In this document: positions 1 through 7,547 of the stretch, piece after piece
Numbering within the stretch: position 1 is the first letter of the stretch
How the letters are laid out: the number at the start of each line of letters is the position of its first letter
Assembly (NCBI GenBank): GCA_016932165.1
Contig: JAFGDK010000073.1
Location: 1 to 35,747 of the forward strand
Length of the DNA: 35,747 nt
Reading direction: 5' to 3'
DNA from: Anaerolineales bacterium
GTDB taxonomy: Bacteria > Chloroflexota > Anaerolineae > Anaerolineales > UBA11579
Notes under the pieces: model-generated
The model's input: the letters and a program-made list of their open reading frames with translations, nothing else
What the model was told of the DNA's origin: nothing
Database searches by the model: none
Made by a program: the position numbers and the translations under genes

Positions 1-2
1 AA

Positions 3-188
3 CTTGAGGCTAAGATTCTTGAAACTGTAACCTTGCTGCAGAATATTTCCCCTGTTTTGTTGGAAGGCAGCGGCCCGGAGCCAATCCCATCCGGGGCGCA
101 AATCAGCCCTGAACCGCTCAAGATGACCTGGTTCGGTTTTGGCTCATCTCATGTTTTGATTGAGTTGGCAAGCTCGTCTTGCGTATAA
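3..188 (+). CDS. Possible C-terminal end of a truncated gene
   Basis: The third frame is open from the left edge to a TAA at 186-188, giving about 61 residues with a short hydrophobic tail and a Pro/Gly-rich middle. The other two plus-strand frames stop within the first 30 bases. I do not recognise the family, and no start lies inside the window, so this may be the tail of a gene that begins upstream or a chance open frame. The following small membrane gene has its own strong ribosome binding site, so the two need not be linked. Confidence 0.25.
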   Translation, partial: LEAKILETVTLLQNISPVLLEGSGPEPIPSGAQISPEPLKMTWFGFGSSHVLIELASSSCV

Positions 189-253
189 AAGAAATCAGGG
201 AGAAAGCATGAAAGGTCAATGATAGCTTGTTCATGTCAAAAGGAGATGAATCT

Positions 254-634
254 GTGATTGTTAAACGTTTGCTTCAAATCAACTTGTTGGTCTCAACTTT
301 CATCGCTATGGCCTTCATTCTCGCCCCAAAGCCAGCTCTCGCTCTCTACGGGATCAGCGGCGGCGAGTCTCTCTATGTAATTACCCAATATTTTGGCGCC
401 ACTCATGTGGCGTTTGCCGTACTGCTTTGGCTGGCCTTGAAGGCAGAGGATGCCAGATTCCTGCGCTTCATTGTGACTTCATTCTTCTTCGGAGATCTGA
501 CCGGAACCATCGTGCTGCTCGCTGCCCAGCTGGGCGGCGCCATGAACAACACAGGATGGGTGCTGGTTGGCTTTTCCCTGCTCTTCGCAACCGGCTATGG
601 ATATGGTGCGCTGAAAAAACTTCCAGCGGGGTGA
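254..634 (+). CDS. Small integral membrane protein, four predicted helices
   Basis: The product is about 126 residues and almost entirely hydrophobic, with four likely membrane segments: a first helix after the VKRLLQIN start, a second around VITQYFGATHVAFAVLLWLAL, a third around FIVTSFFFGDLTGTIVLL and a last one ending near GYGYGALKKL. The frame is open further upstream (TTG 227, ATG 233). However, the strong Shine-Dalgarno AAAAGGAG ends at 245, eight bases before GTG 254, so GTG 254 is chosen. The overall plan resembles small DUF4345-like membrane proteins of unknown function, but that likeness is only by eye. It converges on the PDZ/SnoaL gene on the other strand, with 83 bases between them. 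Confidence 0.6.
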   Translation: MIVKRLLQINLLVSTFIAMAFILAPKPALALYGISGGESLYVITQYFGATHVAFAVLLWLALKAEDARFLRFIVTSFFFGDLTGTIVLLAAQLGGAMNNTGWVLVGFSLLFATGYGYGALKKLPAG

Positions 635-717
635 TTCTTCTAACCGGCCCTGACAGCCGATTGATTAGCGCCTCGAGCAGTTTTCGGCTTGTATGCGGAG
701 AGGGAATTCGGGATGGA

Positions 718-1362
718 TCACTTCTCAGGCGGGATCATCTTGTAGCCAAGATGCCTGAAGAAGGAAGATGTATCAATAATCGGCCAGCTCTCCATGATCT
801 TGCCTTCAAAGAAGCGCACAAACCAGGCTTCTCTCCAAACCGCCTCACGCTCGAATTTTGCATGGGTGCCGCGATACTCCAATAAACTAACAACCATATC
901 ACCATCTGAAAGAATTAACTTTATGGTAGCTTTTAGGTCTGGAAAATCTGTCATGAATTCCCGCATATCCGATTTAGCCTGGTCGGTGGGGGTATCGAAG
1001 CCATTGAATAGATCTCTGGTTAATTCATACTCATGGGTCTGGTCACCCCGGAGGATTCCCAGCTTGTATTTTCGGCCCTGAAGACCCTGCTTTATCCCCT
1101 CAAAGGATGACCAGCGTTGGTATTGATCCTCTACCCAGAGCAGTTCATCTCCAACCTGGAGTTCCCCATCAGCGGGGCTGCCAGGGAAAACGTAGTTCAG
1201 TATGTGTTTATTCTCTGAAGTGTCTCTTGAAAAACCCATACCAATGAATGGCGCCCCCCGAGCGATGTATTCCGGGCTGAAGAACTGGTCCCATTTATCG
1301 ATTTTCTTTTGATTAACGATCTGCTCAATGGTTTCTTGGATGATCTCAATATGTGATTTCAT
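718..1362 (-). CDS. SnoaL-like protein with an inserted PDZ-like domain
   Basis: The start is ATG 1362, preceded by AGGAGGT nine bases upstream; a longer open frame reaches 1563 but has no such site. Of 214 residues, 1-37 look like the first helices of a SnoaL/NTF2-like polyketide-cyclase fold (IVNQKKIDKWDQFFSPEY). Residues about 38-115 look like a PDZ domain: a GMGF carboxylate-loop-like start, VFPGSPADGELQVGDELLWV and a final strand-rich part. Residues 116-214 return to a SnoaL-like pattern (FMTDFPDLKATIKLILSDGD, then AWFVRFFEGKIMESWPIID). PDZ domains usually bind C-terminal peptides, and SnoaL-type folds bind small hydrophobic ligands. No signal peptide or membrane helix is visible, so it is probably cytoplasmic. 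The ligand and reaction are unknown. The domain reading is by eye and could be wrong in detail. Confidence 0.7.
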   Translation of the reverse strand: MKSHIEIIQETIEQIVNQKKIDKWDQFFSPEYIARGAPFIGMGFSRDTSENKHILNYVFPGSPADGELQVGDELLWVEDQYQRWSSFEGIKQGLQGRKYKLGILRGDQTHEYELTRDLFNGFDTPTDQAKSDMREFMTDFPDLKATIKLILSDGDMVVSLLEYRGTHAKFEREAVWREAWFVRFFEGKIMESWPIIDTSSFFRHLGYKMIPPEK

Positions 1363-1525
1363 CAGATCCTGACCTCCTGCTGTGACTGTTATCGCCCAAT
1401 CCCATTTTAGAACAAATATTCTGTTTTTTATGACCGTTGATGCCGAGAATACCAGTGCTCTGGCATTTCCATAAACAACGCTAACAAAGTTGAGACATTG
1501 ATTCCTTCTCAGGTAGTGTGCTGCT

Positions 1526-2410
1526 TTAGAGTTCAGCCGCTGCTGGAATGATTTCCTCTGCAAAGGTTATAAGCGGTGAAATTTCGTAAACATCCGGCAT
1601 ATTAAAGATCGCATGGGTGAAGCCCATCCCAGAGAGTTCCTTGATACGCCTGATGATGCTGTCTACCGAATCGTTCCCGGAAAGATGCGCGGTGCCAAGA
1701 GATGTTTTTTCGATGGTCTCGTAATCTCGTCCCAGCCTTTTGCAGTGTCCTTTCAGCATGTCGAGCGCTTTTTGCATTTTTTCCATACCTGCCCCTTCAA
1801 AGATATTGCAGGCATCCGCATATTGAGCCACCATCCGCAGGGTCTTCTTCGGTCCCATACCGCCGATCATGATGCGCGGATGCGGGTTGGAGAGCGGACG
1901 GGGATTATTGGTGACTGCCGGGGCTGTAACGCGTTTGCCTTCAAAGGATGTCTCATCACTGGCCCACACGGCTTTCACAAGCTGCAAATTATCTTCCAGG
2001 AGTTCAAAACGCCCTGAGGTAGAAAGGTAAGGGATGCCAAAACCATTTGCTTCGTCTTCATACCATGCCGCACCAATGCCGAGGTAAGCACGTCCACCGG
2101 AGAGGATATCGAGTGTGTTGACCATTTTCAGCAAAACAGTGGGGTGGCGATAGATCACACCACTGACCAGCACCCCCAGGTAAGCTTTCTCAGTCAGCCC
2201 GGCAAAATACCCGAGCGTGGTATAGGCTTCCAGCATCGGGTCGGAATAGGCTTCTCCGAACAAGCCCTTGATTTGATAGTAGTGATCCATCACCCACAGG
2301 CTGTAAAAGCCGGCATCTTCTGCGGTGGTGACAATTTCTTTCAGCCTGGGACGGATGGCTGCCGTACCGCCAGGATACTTGAATGATGGAATCTGCAATC
2401 CAATCTGCAT
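1526..2410 (-). CDS. LLM-class F420/flavin-dependent oxidoreductase
   Basis: This 294-residue protein belongs to the luciferase-like monooxygenase superfamily, which uses F420 or FMN as hydride carrier in a TIM barrel. Visible hallmarks are the N-terminal MQIGLQIPSF strand, the AEDAGFYSLWVMDH segment, RHPTVLLKMVNTLDILSGGR followed by LGIGAAWYEDE, the late NPRPLSNPHPRIMIGG strand, and a C-terminal GMGFTHAIF element. The length and order fit the F420-dependent LLM subgroup (TIGR03560-like). ATG 2410 has AAGGAGA close upstream, so the open frame reaching 2638 is not used. The gene lies 20 bases downstream of the unknown gene at 2431-2895 and is probably co-transcribed with it. The substrate cannot be read from the sequence. 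Confidence 0.88.
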   Translation of the reverse strand: MQIGLQIPSFKYPGGTAAIRPRLKEIVTTAEDAGFYSLWVMDHYYQIKGLFGEAYSDPMLEAYTTLGYFAGLTEKAYLGVLVSGVIYRHPTVLLKMVNTLDILSGGRAYLGIGAAWYEDEANGFGIPYLSTSGRFELLEDNLQLVKAVWASDETSFEGKRVTAPAVTNNPRPLSNPHPRIMIGGMGPKKTLRMVAQYADACNIFEGAGMEKMQKALDMLKGHCKRLGRDYETIEKTSLGTAHLSGNDSVDSIIRRIKELSGMGFTHAIFNMPDVYEISPLITFAEEIIPAAAEL

Positions 2411-2430
2411 AATCGTCTCCTTCGTCTTCT

Positions 2431-2895
2431 TTAGTATTCGCCTTTGATCACAAAAAATGAGCCGCGGATCGTCCCGGCCAGTTTGGACTTCTGCCGGGCA
2501 AACTTGAACTTTTCTTCCAGTTCCTTGGGCACTTCCATCCCTTCGGAAAGCGTAAACCCAACCGCCCTCTTCTTTGGATCGTCGATCGTATACATGACAT
2601 TGACTTCTAGCCCATCCTGATAAAAGACATAGCTCCATTTGATATTCTCTACCTGAAACTGAGATGTTTCCAGCGGTTTGGCAGAGAACGAGATATCACG
2701 TTCTTCTTTCAATATCCTGTGCACATACTCAATGATCTCCTGGCCTTCGCTGGCCGGCACCACCACAAACGCATGTTTGTATTTGTTCATAAAGTACCGG
2801 GTTTCATTTGCACGCAGACCGGCCAGCGCTTCAGCTACGGGGGAGGACTCCAACCCCACCGTGGACACATTTTTGAAATCAACGAGATATGACAT
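2431..2895 (-). CDS. Conserved-looking hypothetical protein paired with the LLM oxidoreductase
   Basis: The product is 154 residues and soluble, with no signal peptide or membrane helix. ATG 2895 has an excellent AAGGAGGA site. The protein mixes predicted helices (ASEGQEIIEYVHRILKEER; PKELEEKFKFARQKSKLAG) with strands (KHAFVVVP; IKWSYVFYQDGLEVNVMYTID) and ends in an aromatic strand, SFFVIKGEY. I do not recognise the family. It is first in a probable two-gene operon with the F420/flavin oxidoreductase 20 bases downstream, so it may serve that enzyme, but nothing in the sequence names a role. Confidence 0.7.
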   Translation of the reverse strand: MSYLVDFKNVSTVGLESSPVAEALAGLRANETRYFMNKYKHAFVVVPASEGQEIIEYVHRILKEERDISFSAKPLETSQFQVENIKWSYVFYQDGLEVNVMYTIDDPKKRAVGFTLSEGMEVPKELEEKFKFARQKSKLAGTIRGSFFVIKGEY

Positions 2896-3040
2896 TTTTA
2901 ATCCTCCTTCAACGCATGGTTTATTGTTAATGTGGCGACCTCACCATCCGGTCTGACTATTTCTGACTTAAATATAACAACAAACCGGGGCACGCTTTGT
3001 TAGGCAGCGCACCGCACCTGGCTGCCTGCCATAAAGGTTT

Positions 3041-3529
3041 TTACAGTTCCAACTGCATCCAGACGATATCAAAATCCTCGCCAAACTTTTTCCCGACCCG
3101 CCGGAACCGTCCGCATTCCTTGAAACCATTTTTCCGGTGGAACCTCAGACTGCCCTCATTGCGTGAGGAGATGTTTGCCAGGAATGTGTCGATCCCCAGC
3201 TGCCTGGCTGCCGTCCTGAATCGTCCCAGCACCTCTGCTCCAATCCCTTTACCCGTATGCTCGGGCAGGATGAAGTAGGTGATCTCCGCGGCGCGCTGAA
3301 ATGTCCGGCCCTTGCGATGGGCATGCAGGAAGGCAAATCCCACGATTGCTCCTGAGCCATCTTTGACAACCACAGCAGGATAGCCTTGCACGATCTCCAG
3401 GTAAAGGTCGAAGTGCTCGTATCCCAGCGGGTCTTCCGGATAAGCCGCAAAGCTGTTCTTGATGAAGTAGTTGAGGATATCGATCACCGCGGTGCCGTGC
3501 CTAGCTTCCATCTTCTCAAAGGTATACAT
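3041..3529 (-). CDS. GNAT family N-acetyltransferase, phosphinothricin-acetyltransferase type
   Basis: This 162-residue GNAT enzyme would transfer an acetyl group from acetyl-CoA to an amine. The N-terminal strand and helix (MYTFEKMEARHGTAVIDILN) are followed by GAIVGFAFLHAHRKGRTFQRAAEITYFI, the last strand of which precedes the acetyl-CoA pyrophosphate loop PEHTGKGIGAEVLGRF (motif A, Q/RxxGxG type). The later segment FLANISSRNEGSLRFHRKNGFKECG is the usual C-terminal Asn/Phe element. This layout fits the phosphinothricin/methionine-sulfone acetyltransferase group. ATG 3529 follows AGGAGAAG, and the open frame up to 3562 lacks a site. The substrate is unknown. Confidence 0.85.
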   Translation of the reverse strand: MYTFEKMEARHGTAVIDILNYFIKNSFAAYPEDPLGYEHFDLYLEIVQGYPAVVVKDGSGAIVGFAFLHAHRKGRTFQRAAEITYFILPEHTGKGIGAEVLGRFRTAARQLGIDTFLANISSRNEGSLRFHRKNGFKECGRFRRVGKKFGEDFDIVWMQLEL

Positions 3530-3619
3530 GATTGTTTCTTCTCCTAATAACCTTCCACACATTCCTTCGTGTTGCAGAATTCCGCTGGCTATGTGGCTCT
3601 TTTGAGTTACTCCATAGTA

Positions 3620-4354
3620 CTATTTATCCCTGCGGCCAGAAATAATTGCTATGGTATTTACTACAGAAACGACAGCCTCAGCAGACATCGCAGCCGTTCG
3701 AAAATCCGCAGTTCGTCTATGTTGTAACTTTAGTGCAAGGTCGAGTGCAGATTTGGCGTATGATCTCAACTCTTTATTAGATTGCCCTTTGAGCTCATAT
3801 TCTATGAATGAATCAATCATCCGTTTTGCATCCGTATCACTTGGATTGATACCATCTAACGGTTCGTGTCTTGAAGGGTCATAGACTGATTGGGCTAGGG
3901 AAATTAAGACTTCTCTACCAAGTAAGCCAACTTGTTGATAATCCTCTTCATCATGACTTGAGGAAAGTTGTATTCGGATTTTATCCAAACCCCGATCAAC
4001 CCTTTCCCAACCCGTGTATTCTCTAGTCTCGTCAAGAGCAAGTCCAGCCTCAATCTCCTCAAGTTTTGAAAGAAGATTTGAGTATAAATCTCTAATGTAT
4101 TGGCGCCGAGATCGATATGTTTCAAGACCTTGGCTTTTCCAATAACTATACCAATCCCATAGGCCTTCGAATGGATTTGGATTATCAATTTGTAAATTTT
4201 TTAGTTTTCTCTTTATCTCACGACGAAGTGACCGATACTTTTCGTCAACCTCCTCGATTCGAGGGCCACCAGTTGCCACCTGAATCATAAGGTTTTTCTG
4301 CGCCTCGATTTCCTCAATTAATAGGCTTGCTGCGTTAACCGTATAATCATCCAT
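3620..4354 (-). CDS. Orphan helical protein in an AT-rich island
   Basis: The product is 244 residues, highly charged and almost all helical, with no signal peptide or membrane helix. The first 110 residues look like a coiled-coil or helical bundle (LLIEEIEAQKNLMIQVATG; RREIKRKLKNLQ; LYSNLLSKLEEIEAG). The C-terminal part (LLGREVLISLAQSVYDP; LRSYAKSALDLALKLQHRRT; FRTAAMSAEAVVSVVNTIA) resembles helical proteins annotated as abortive-infection or HEPN-like. That is a recollection of style, not a proven match, and no clear RxxxxH HEPN motif is seen. Base composition is clearly more AT-rich than the genes on both sides, which suggests recent acquisition. No strong ribosome binding site precedes ATG 4354. 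No toxin or antitoxin partner lies beside it. Confidence 0.7.
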   Translation of the reverse strand: MDDYTVNAASLLIEEIEAQKNLMIQVATGGPRIEEVDEKYRSLRREIKRKLKNLQIDNPNPFEGLWDWYSYWKSQGLETYRSRRQYIRDLYSNLLSKLEEIEAGLALDETREYTGWERVDRGLDKIRIQLSSSHDEEDYQQVGLLGREVLISLAQSVYDPSRHEPLDGINPSDTDAKRMIDSFIEYELKGQSNKELRSYAKSALDLALKLQHRRTADFRTAAMSAEAVVSVVNTIAIISGRRDK

Positions 4355-4545
4355 ACCGTTTCATGGGGAATCAAAAAGATAATATAACCATTATGTTGAA
4401 CACATACCCTAGCCCCATTATACAGAAATTTACCCAAATCCCATCGGCTTGAGGAGAGAATTCCCCTGTGGAATCAAAACTGTGCCCTGGCCAGGTGAAG
4501 TAAAATAGGCAAATATTTCAGCCATTTCAGAGGAGAGCAAACCCT

Positions 4546-5028
4546 ATGGATCAAAAAGCATTTCAGGACTATTACCCCGATGAACTCAGTTATTGCTATG
4601 GGTGCGGCCGGCTGAACGATCACGGCTTGCAGATCAAGAGCTACTGGGATGGTGAAGAATCGGTGGCCTTCTACACTCCCCTGCCGCAGCACATGGCGAT
4701 CCCCGGCTATGTATATGGCGGTCTGATCGCCTCGCTGATCGACTGCCACAGCACGGGCACAGCCGCGGCGGCAGCTTACCGGCGCGAAGGGCGCGGGATG
4801 GATACACAGCCCCCCTTCCGCTTTGTGACTGCCTCGCTGCAAGTGGATTATTTGCGCCCGACACCATTGGGTGTGCGGCTGGAAGTACGCGGAAAAGTGG
4901 ACGAAATTAAGGAGCGAAAGGTGGTGGTCAGTTCAACATTGCTCGCCAACGGCGAAGTGTGCGCCAAAGGCAATGTTGTGGCAGTGAAGATGCCCGAGCA
5001 TTTAACCGTGAAAGACGATTTGGGCTGA
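4546..5028 (+). CDS. PaaI-type hotdog-fold thioesterase
   Basis: This 160-residue protein has the hotdog fold typical of PaaI/YigI acyl-CoA thioesterases. The central helix region PGYVYGGLIASLIDCHSTGTA carries the Gly-Gly followed by an acidic residue (Asp) expected at the active site. It is followed by the RFVTASLQVDYLRPTPLGV strand pair and LEVRGKVDEIKERKVVVSSTL. The N-terminal CYGCGRLNDHGLQIKSYWDG is characteristic of thioesterases with a CxxCG-like opening. AGGAGAG sits about nine bases upstream of ATG 4546. Such enzymes hydrolyse acyl-CoA or aromatic acyl-CoA esters. The actual substrate is unknown, and the gene has no clear partner here. Confidence 0.85.
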   Translation: MDQKAFQDYYPDELSYCYGCGRLNDHGLQIKSYWDGEESVAFYTPLPQHMAIPGYVYGGLIASLIDCHSTGTAAAAAYRREGRGMDTQPPFRFVTASLQVDYLRPTPLGVRLEVRGKVDEIKERKVVVSSTLLANGEVCAKGNVVAVKMPEHLTVKDDLG

Positions 5029-5127
5029 GCCTTCGCTAAGCGTTAAGGATAAGGGATCGTTCGGAACAGATCTAACCTGCGCCATCCTGTCCCCCAATAA
5101 CCGTTTCCTAATTACGTTTTTTTCTGG

Positions 5128-6597
5128 TTAGGCCTTTTTTCGTTGATACCAGTTCATGCCCAAACCAAACACCAATAACCCAACCAGGCTTACCCAACCC
5201 AGCCAATCGCCGTAACGGGCATAAACCGTACTTCCACCGCCGGTGGATACATCTGCCACCAGGATCGCTTCTTCCCCTTCGGGTGTGATCACAGACTTGA
5301 CCACCTTTCCGTATGGGTCAACGATCGCCGAATTATAGGCGACATCGGCCATCACAATGGCTGTGCGATTCTCAATCGCTCTGAAAACCACCTGGGTGTG
5401 GGGCAAACTGGCGATACTTGCGCCAAATAAAGCGGGGTTAGCAATTAGCTGGGCTCCCTGGCGGCTCAATGCCCTGGCAACGTCCGTGAAATGGGCATCA
5501 AAACAGATCATGATCCCCAGCTTGCCCAACCCGGTCTCATAAACCGGGTAGCGCCCTGCCAGCACCGATTTCGGTTCCCCGGAGGTGACCATTGGATGAG
5601 CCTTGCCATATGGTTCCAGGAATTCACCGGCTGGTGTCAGCAAAACAGCTTCGTTCCGGAATCCAGCTCCATCCTCGAGCACATAGCCGATCACCAGGTA
5701 TGCGCCAGTCTCTCTGGCCAGTTGTTTCAGTTCGTCGCTGTAATTCAACCTGGGATCAAAGCCCAGCGCCATTTCAGGCCAGACGATCAAGGCCGCACCC
5801 TGGTCAGACGCTTCCCTGGTCATCTCTGCCAGGACAGCGATCCGTTCTCTAGAGGAGTATTGATCATCACGGTGGGCAGCCCTCGGCAGGTTCGGCTGGA
5901 TGGCTGCTGCCCTGACCATCAGTTCGTCTCCCGGTCTTTGGCTTACCATCCCCAGACTGATGAACAACCAGGCCAGCAGCAATCCTCCCACTGCACCCGC
6001 AGAACGCCCTACGGTCTTTGGTGAGACAAGTGGCTGCTGGTTCTTTTGGCGTTGGTCTATCCACCAGATCGCTGCCAGCCCAATGGCATAGTTACAGCCC
6101 ATGATCAGCAAATCAAGGCCATAGATCCCAAAGATGGATAGCGGTTGGAGCAAAGCAGGGTATCTCCACAGCGGATATCCCACGAATAACCAGGTGCCGA
6201 TCGCCGGGATCAGGCTGCGGATCATTTCCAGCCCCACCCAGCCCGCCACTCCTTCGAGCACAAACCAGCGGAATCCGGTTTTTTGATGGAAGGAACGCTT
6301 TCCCCGATCGGTCAGATAGACAATGGCACCAGCAGCCAGGGGTAAGGCAGCCATAAAAGAACTTTTACCGCCAAAAATTGGGATCAGCAATATCCCCAGC
6401 CACAATCCAATCGCGATTGCCGGGGATAGGCTCGCAATCTTTTGAGGAAGCAGGCAATATTGTCCGATAATCATGGGGACAAAACTGATCCAGATCAACA
6501 AACCACAAGGAATGGAAGAGAAGCTTAATATGAGTAATCCAGCGCTTGCCAAAGCCAGAGTCAAACCCAGGATGGTTTTATTCAATGGTTTCACCAT
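5128..6597 (-). CDS. lnt: Apolipoprotein N-acyltransferase
   Basis: This 489-residue enzyme would transfer an acyl chain from phospholipid to the N-terminal cysteine of lipoproteins. The N-terminal half has about six to eight membrane helices (first ILGLTLALASAGLLILSF). The second half is a nitrilase-type domain facing outward, followed by a last helix (WVSLVGLLVFGLGMNW). The catalytic Glu-Lys-Cys triad is present: E275 in VWPEMAL, K332 in YGKAHPM, and C365 in MICFDAHF. GTG 6600 is also open, but GGAG lies five bases before ATG 6597, so ATG is preferred. Many Chloroflexota are thought to lack a typical outer membrane, so the enzyme may triacylate inner-membrane lipoproteins. The lipoprotein at 10696 is a possible substrate. 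Confidence 0.9.
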   Translation of the reverse strand: MVKPLNKTILGLTLALASAGLLILSFSSIPCGLLIWISFVPMIIGQYCLLPQKIASLSPAIAIGLWLGILLIPIFGGKSSFMAALPLAAGAIVYLTDRGKRSFHQKTGFRWFVLEGVAGWVGLEMIRSLIPAIGTWLFVGYPLWRYPALLQPLSIFGIYGLDLLIMGCNYAIGLAAIWWIDQRQKNQQPLVSPKTVGRSAGAVGGLLLAWLFISLGMVSQRPGDELMVRAAAIQPNLPRAAHRDDQYSSRERIAVLAEMTREASDQGAALIVWPEMALGFDPRLNYSDELKQLARETGAYLVIGYVLEDGAGFRNEAVLLTPAGEFLEPYGKAHPMVTSGEPKSVLAGRYPVYETGLGKLGIMICFDAHFTDVARALSRQGAQLIANPALFGASIASLPHTQVVFRAIENRTAIVMADVAYNSAIVDPYGKVVKSVITPEGEEAILVADVSTGGGSTVYARYGDWLGWVSLVGLLVFGLGMNWYQRKKA

Positions 6598-6624
6598 CAC
6601 TTCTCCATGCCAAACCAGTTAAAA

Positions 6625-7458
6625 TCATATTGAATTGATGAATATCGATAACAGGGCCTGAGGTAAGCCGTGCACAATCGCGGCTGGAATGACAGAACCA
6701 GATATCTCACGGATATAAGTAAATACCAATGCACCAAAGAAAGTCCACGCTCCCCACCACCACATCGGTGTGAATTCGCCTGTCAATACATTCCAACCGT
6801 TAAGCACGTGTGATAAACCGAAAATTGCTGCGGAGAGTATTGCCCCCCATCCCCAAGAAACCTCATGGAACCTGTACGGACACCCGAAGGCTTCATTGAG
6901 CCTGGTTAAAACATAGCCTCGATTGAGGATCTCCTCACCAAGACCCACAAAGAAAAGATAATACACAAACCGGATTAGAGCCGTCGGCAAGCCTGGCAGA
7001 CTGCCAGATTGCCATCCATAGATACCAAACAAAAACAGGGAGAGCATCACTGTAACAAGACCGGATTTCGGGTCTGGTCGTTTAAGGGCTGTGGACACCC
7101 AGAACAGCACCCCGATCTGAATCAACGACATCACCAAAGCGCCGTCCCACCGAGAAAAGGATACAAATCCCAACGCGGCGCCGCCGATGGCGGCTGGCAG
7201 GTAAGCGCTCATGGCTGTCCGGGCATCCTTGGGCAGATAGTTAAAGGCAATCCCATAGGCTGTCAGATTCCGCCTGGTAACCCACAGCCAGGTGACCGGG
7301 ATCAGGATAAACAGAATATGTGAAGTAAAAACATGTGGGAGATTCCGGACCTGCCAGTCAAATATAGGTGTGTATGTCAAAGCAATCCCCAGCCCAAAGA
7401 TTACCCCTCGCACGAACAAAACCTCCAAAATTGCCAGACCTTTTCCTTTTATGGTCAT
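6625..7458 (-). CDS. CPBP (CAAX/Abi) intramembrane protease-like protein
   Basis: This 277-residue polytopic protein has about seven or eight membrane helices. The CPBP signature residues are present: E175-E176 and R180 in GEEILNRGYV (EExxxR motif), H217 in FGLSHVLN and H263 in AAIVHGL. This glutamyl-type protease family includes Rce1-like and bacteriocin-immunity proteins. In bacteria the substrates are mostly unknown. It lies 27 bases downstream of lnt in coordinate terms but on the same strand, so it precedes lnt in transcription and may share a transcript with it. A second, unrelated-looking CPBP member precedes it. ATG 7458 follows GGGAGA closely. Confidence 0.85.
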   Translation of the reverse strand: MTIKGKGLAILEVLFVRGVIFGLGIALTYTPIFDWQVRNLPHVFTSHILFILIPVTWLWVTRRNLTAYGIAFNYLPKDARTAMSAYLPAAIGGAALGFVSFSRWDGALVMSLIQIGVLFWVSTALKRPDPKSGLVTVMLSLFLFGIYGWQSGSLPGLPTALIRFVYYLFFVGLGEEILNRGYVLTRLNEAFGCPYRFHEVSWGWGAILSAAIFGLSHVLNGWNVLTGEFTPMWWWGAWTFFGALVFTYIREISGSVIPAAIVHGLPQALLSIFINSI

Positions 7459-7498
7459 ATTCTCCCATCCGGGATCAAGTCAGATTCCAATCTCCAAT

Positions 7499-7534
7499 CC
7501 TGGCCGGCAAGCTGTTCAGAGCTGCCCGGCCAGG
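7499..7534 (-). other. Stable intergenic hairpin between the two CPBP genes
   Basis: CCTGGCCGG (7499-7507) pairs perfectly with CCGGCCAGG (7526-7534), and the loop contains AGCT twice, which could extend the stem partly. In the minus-strand transcript this would follow the stop of the 7548-8372 gene. There is no U-tract after it, so it is not a classic intrinsic terminator. It may be an RNA-processing or stability element, or a REP-like structure. Confidence 0.5.
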
Positions 7535-7547
7535 TTGATTTCCTAAA

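Noticed and set aside
4486..4495. CCTGGCCAGG palindrome upstream of the thioesterase as an operator
   Set aside because: It is only ten bases and of a composition expected by chance; no promoter is placed well against it.
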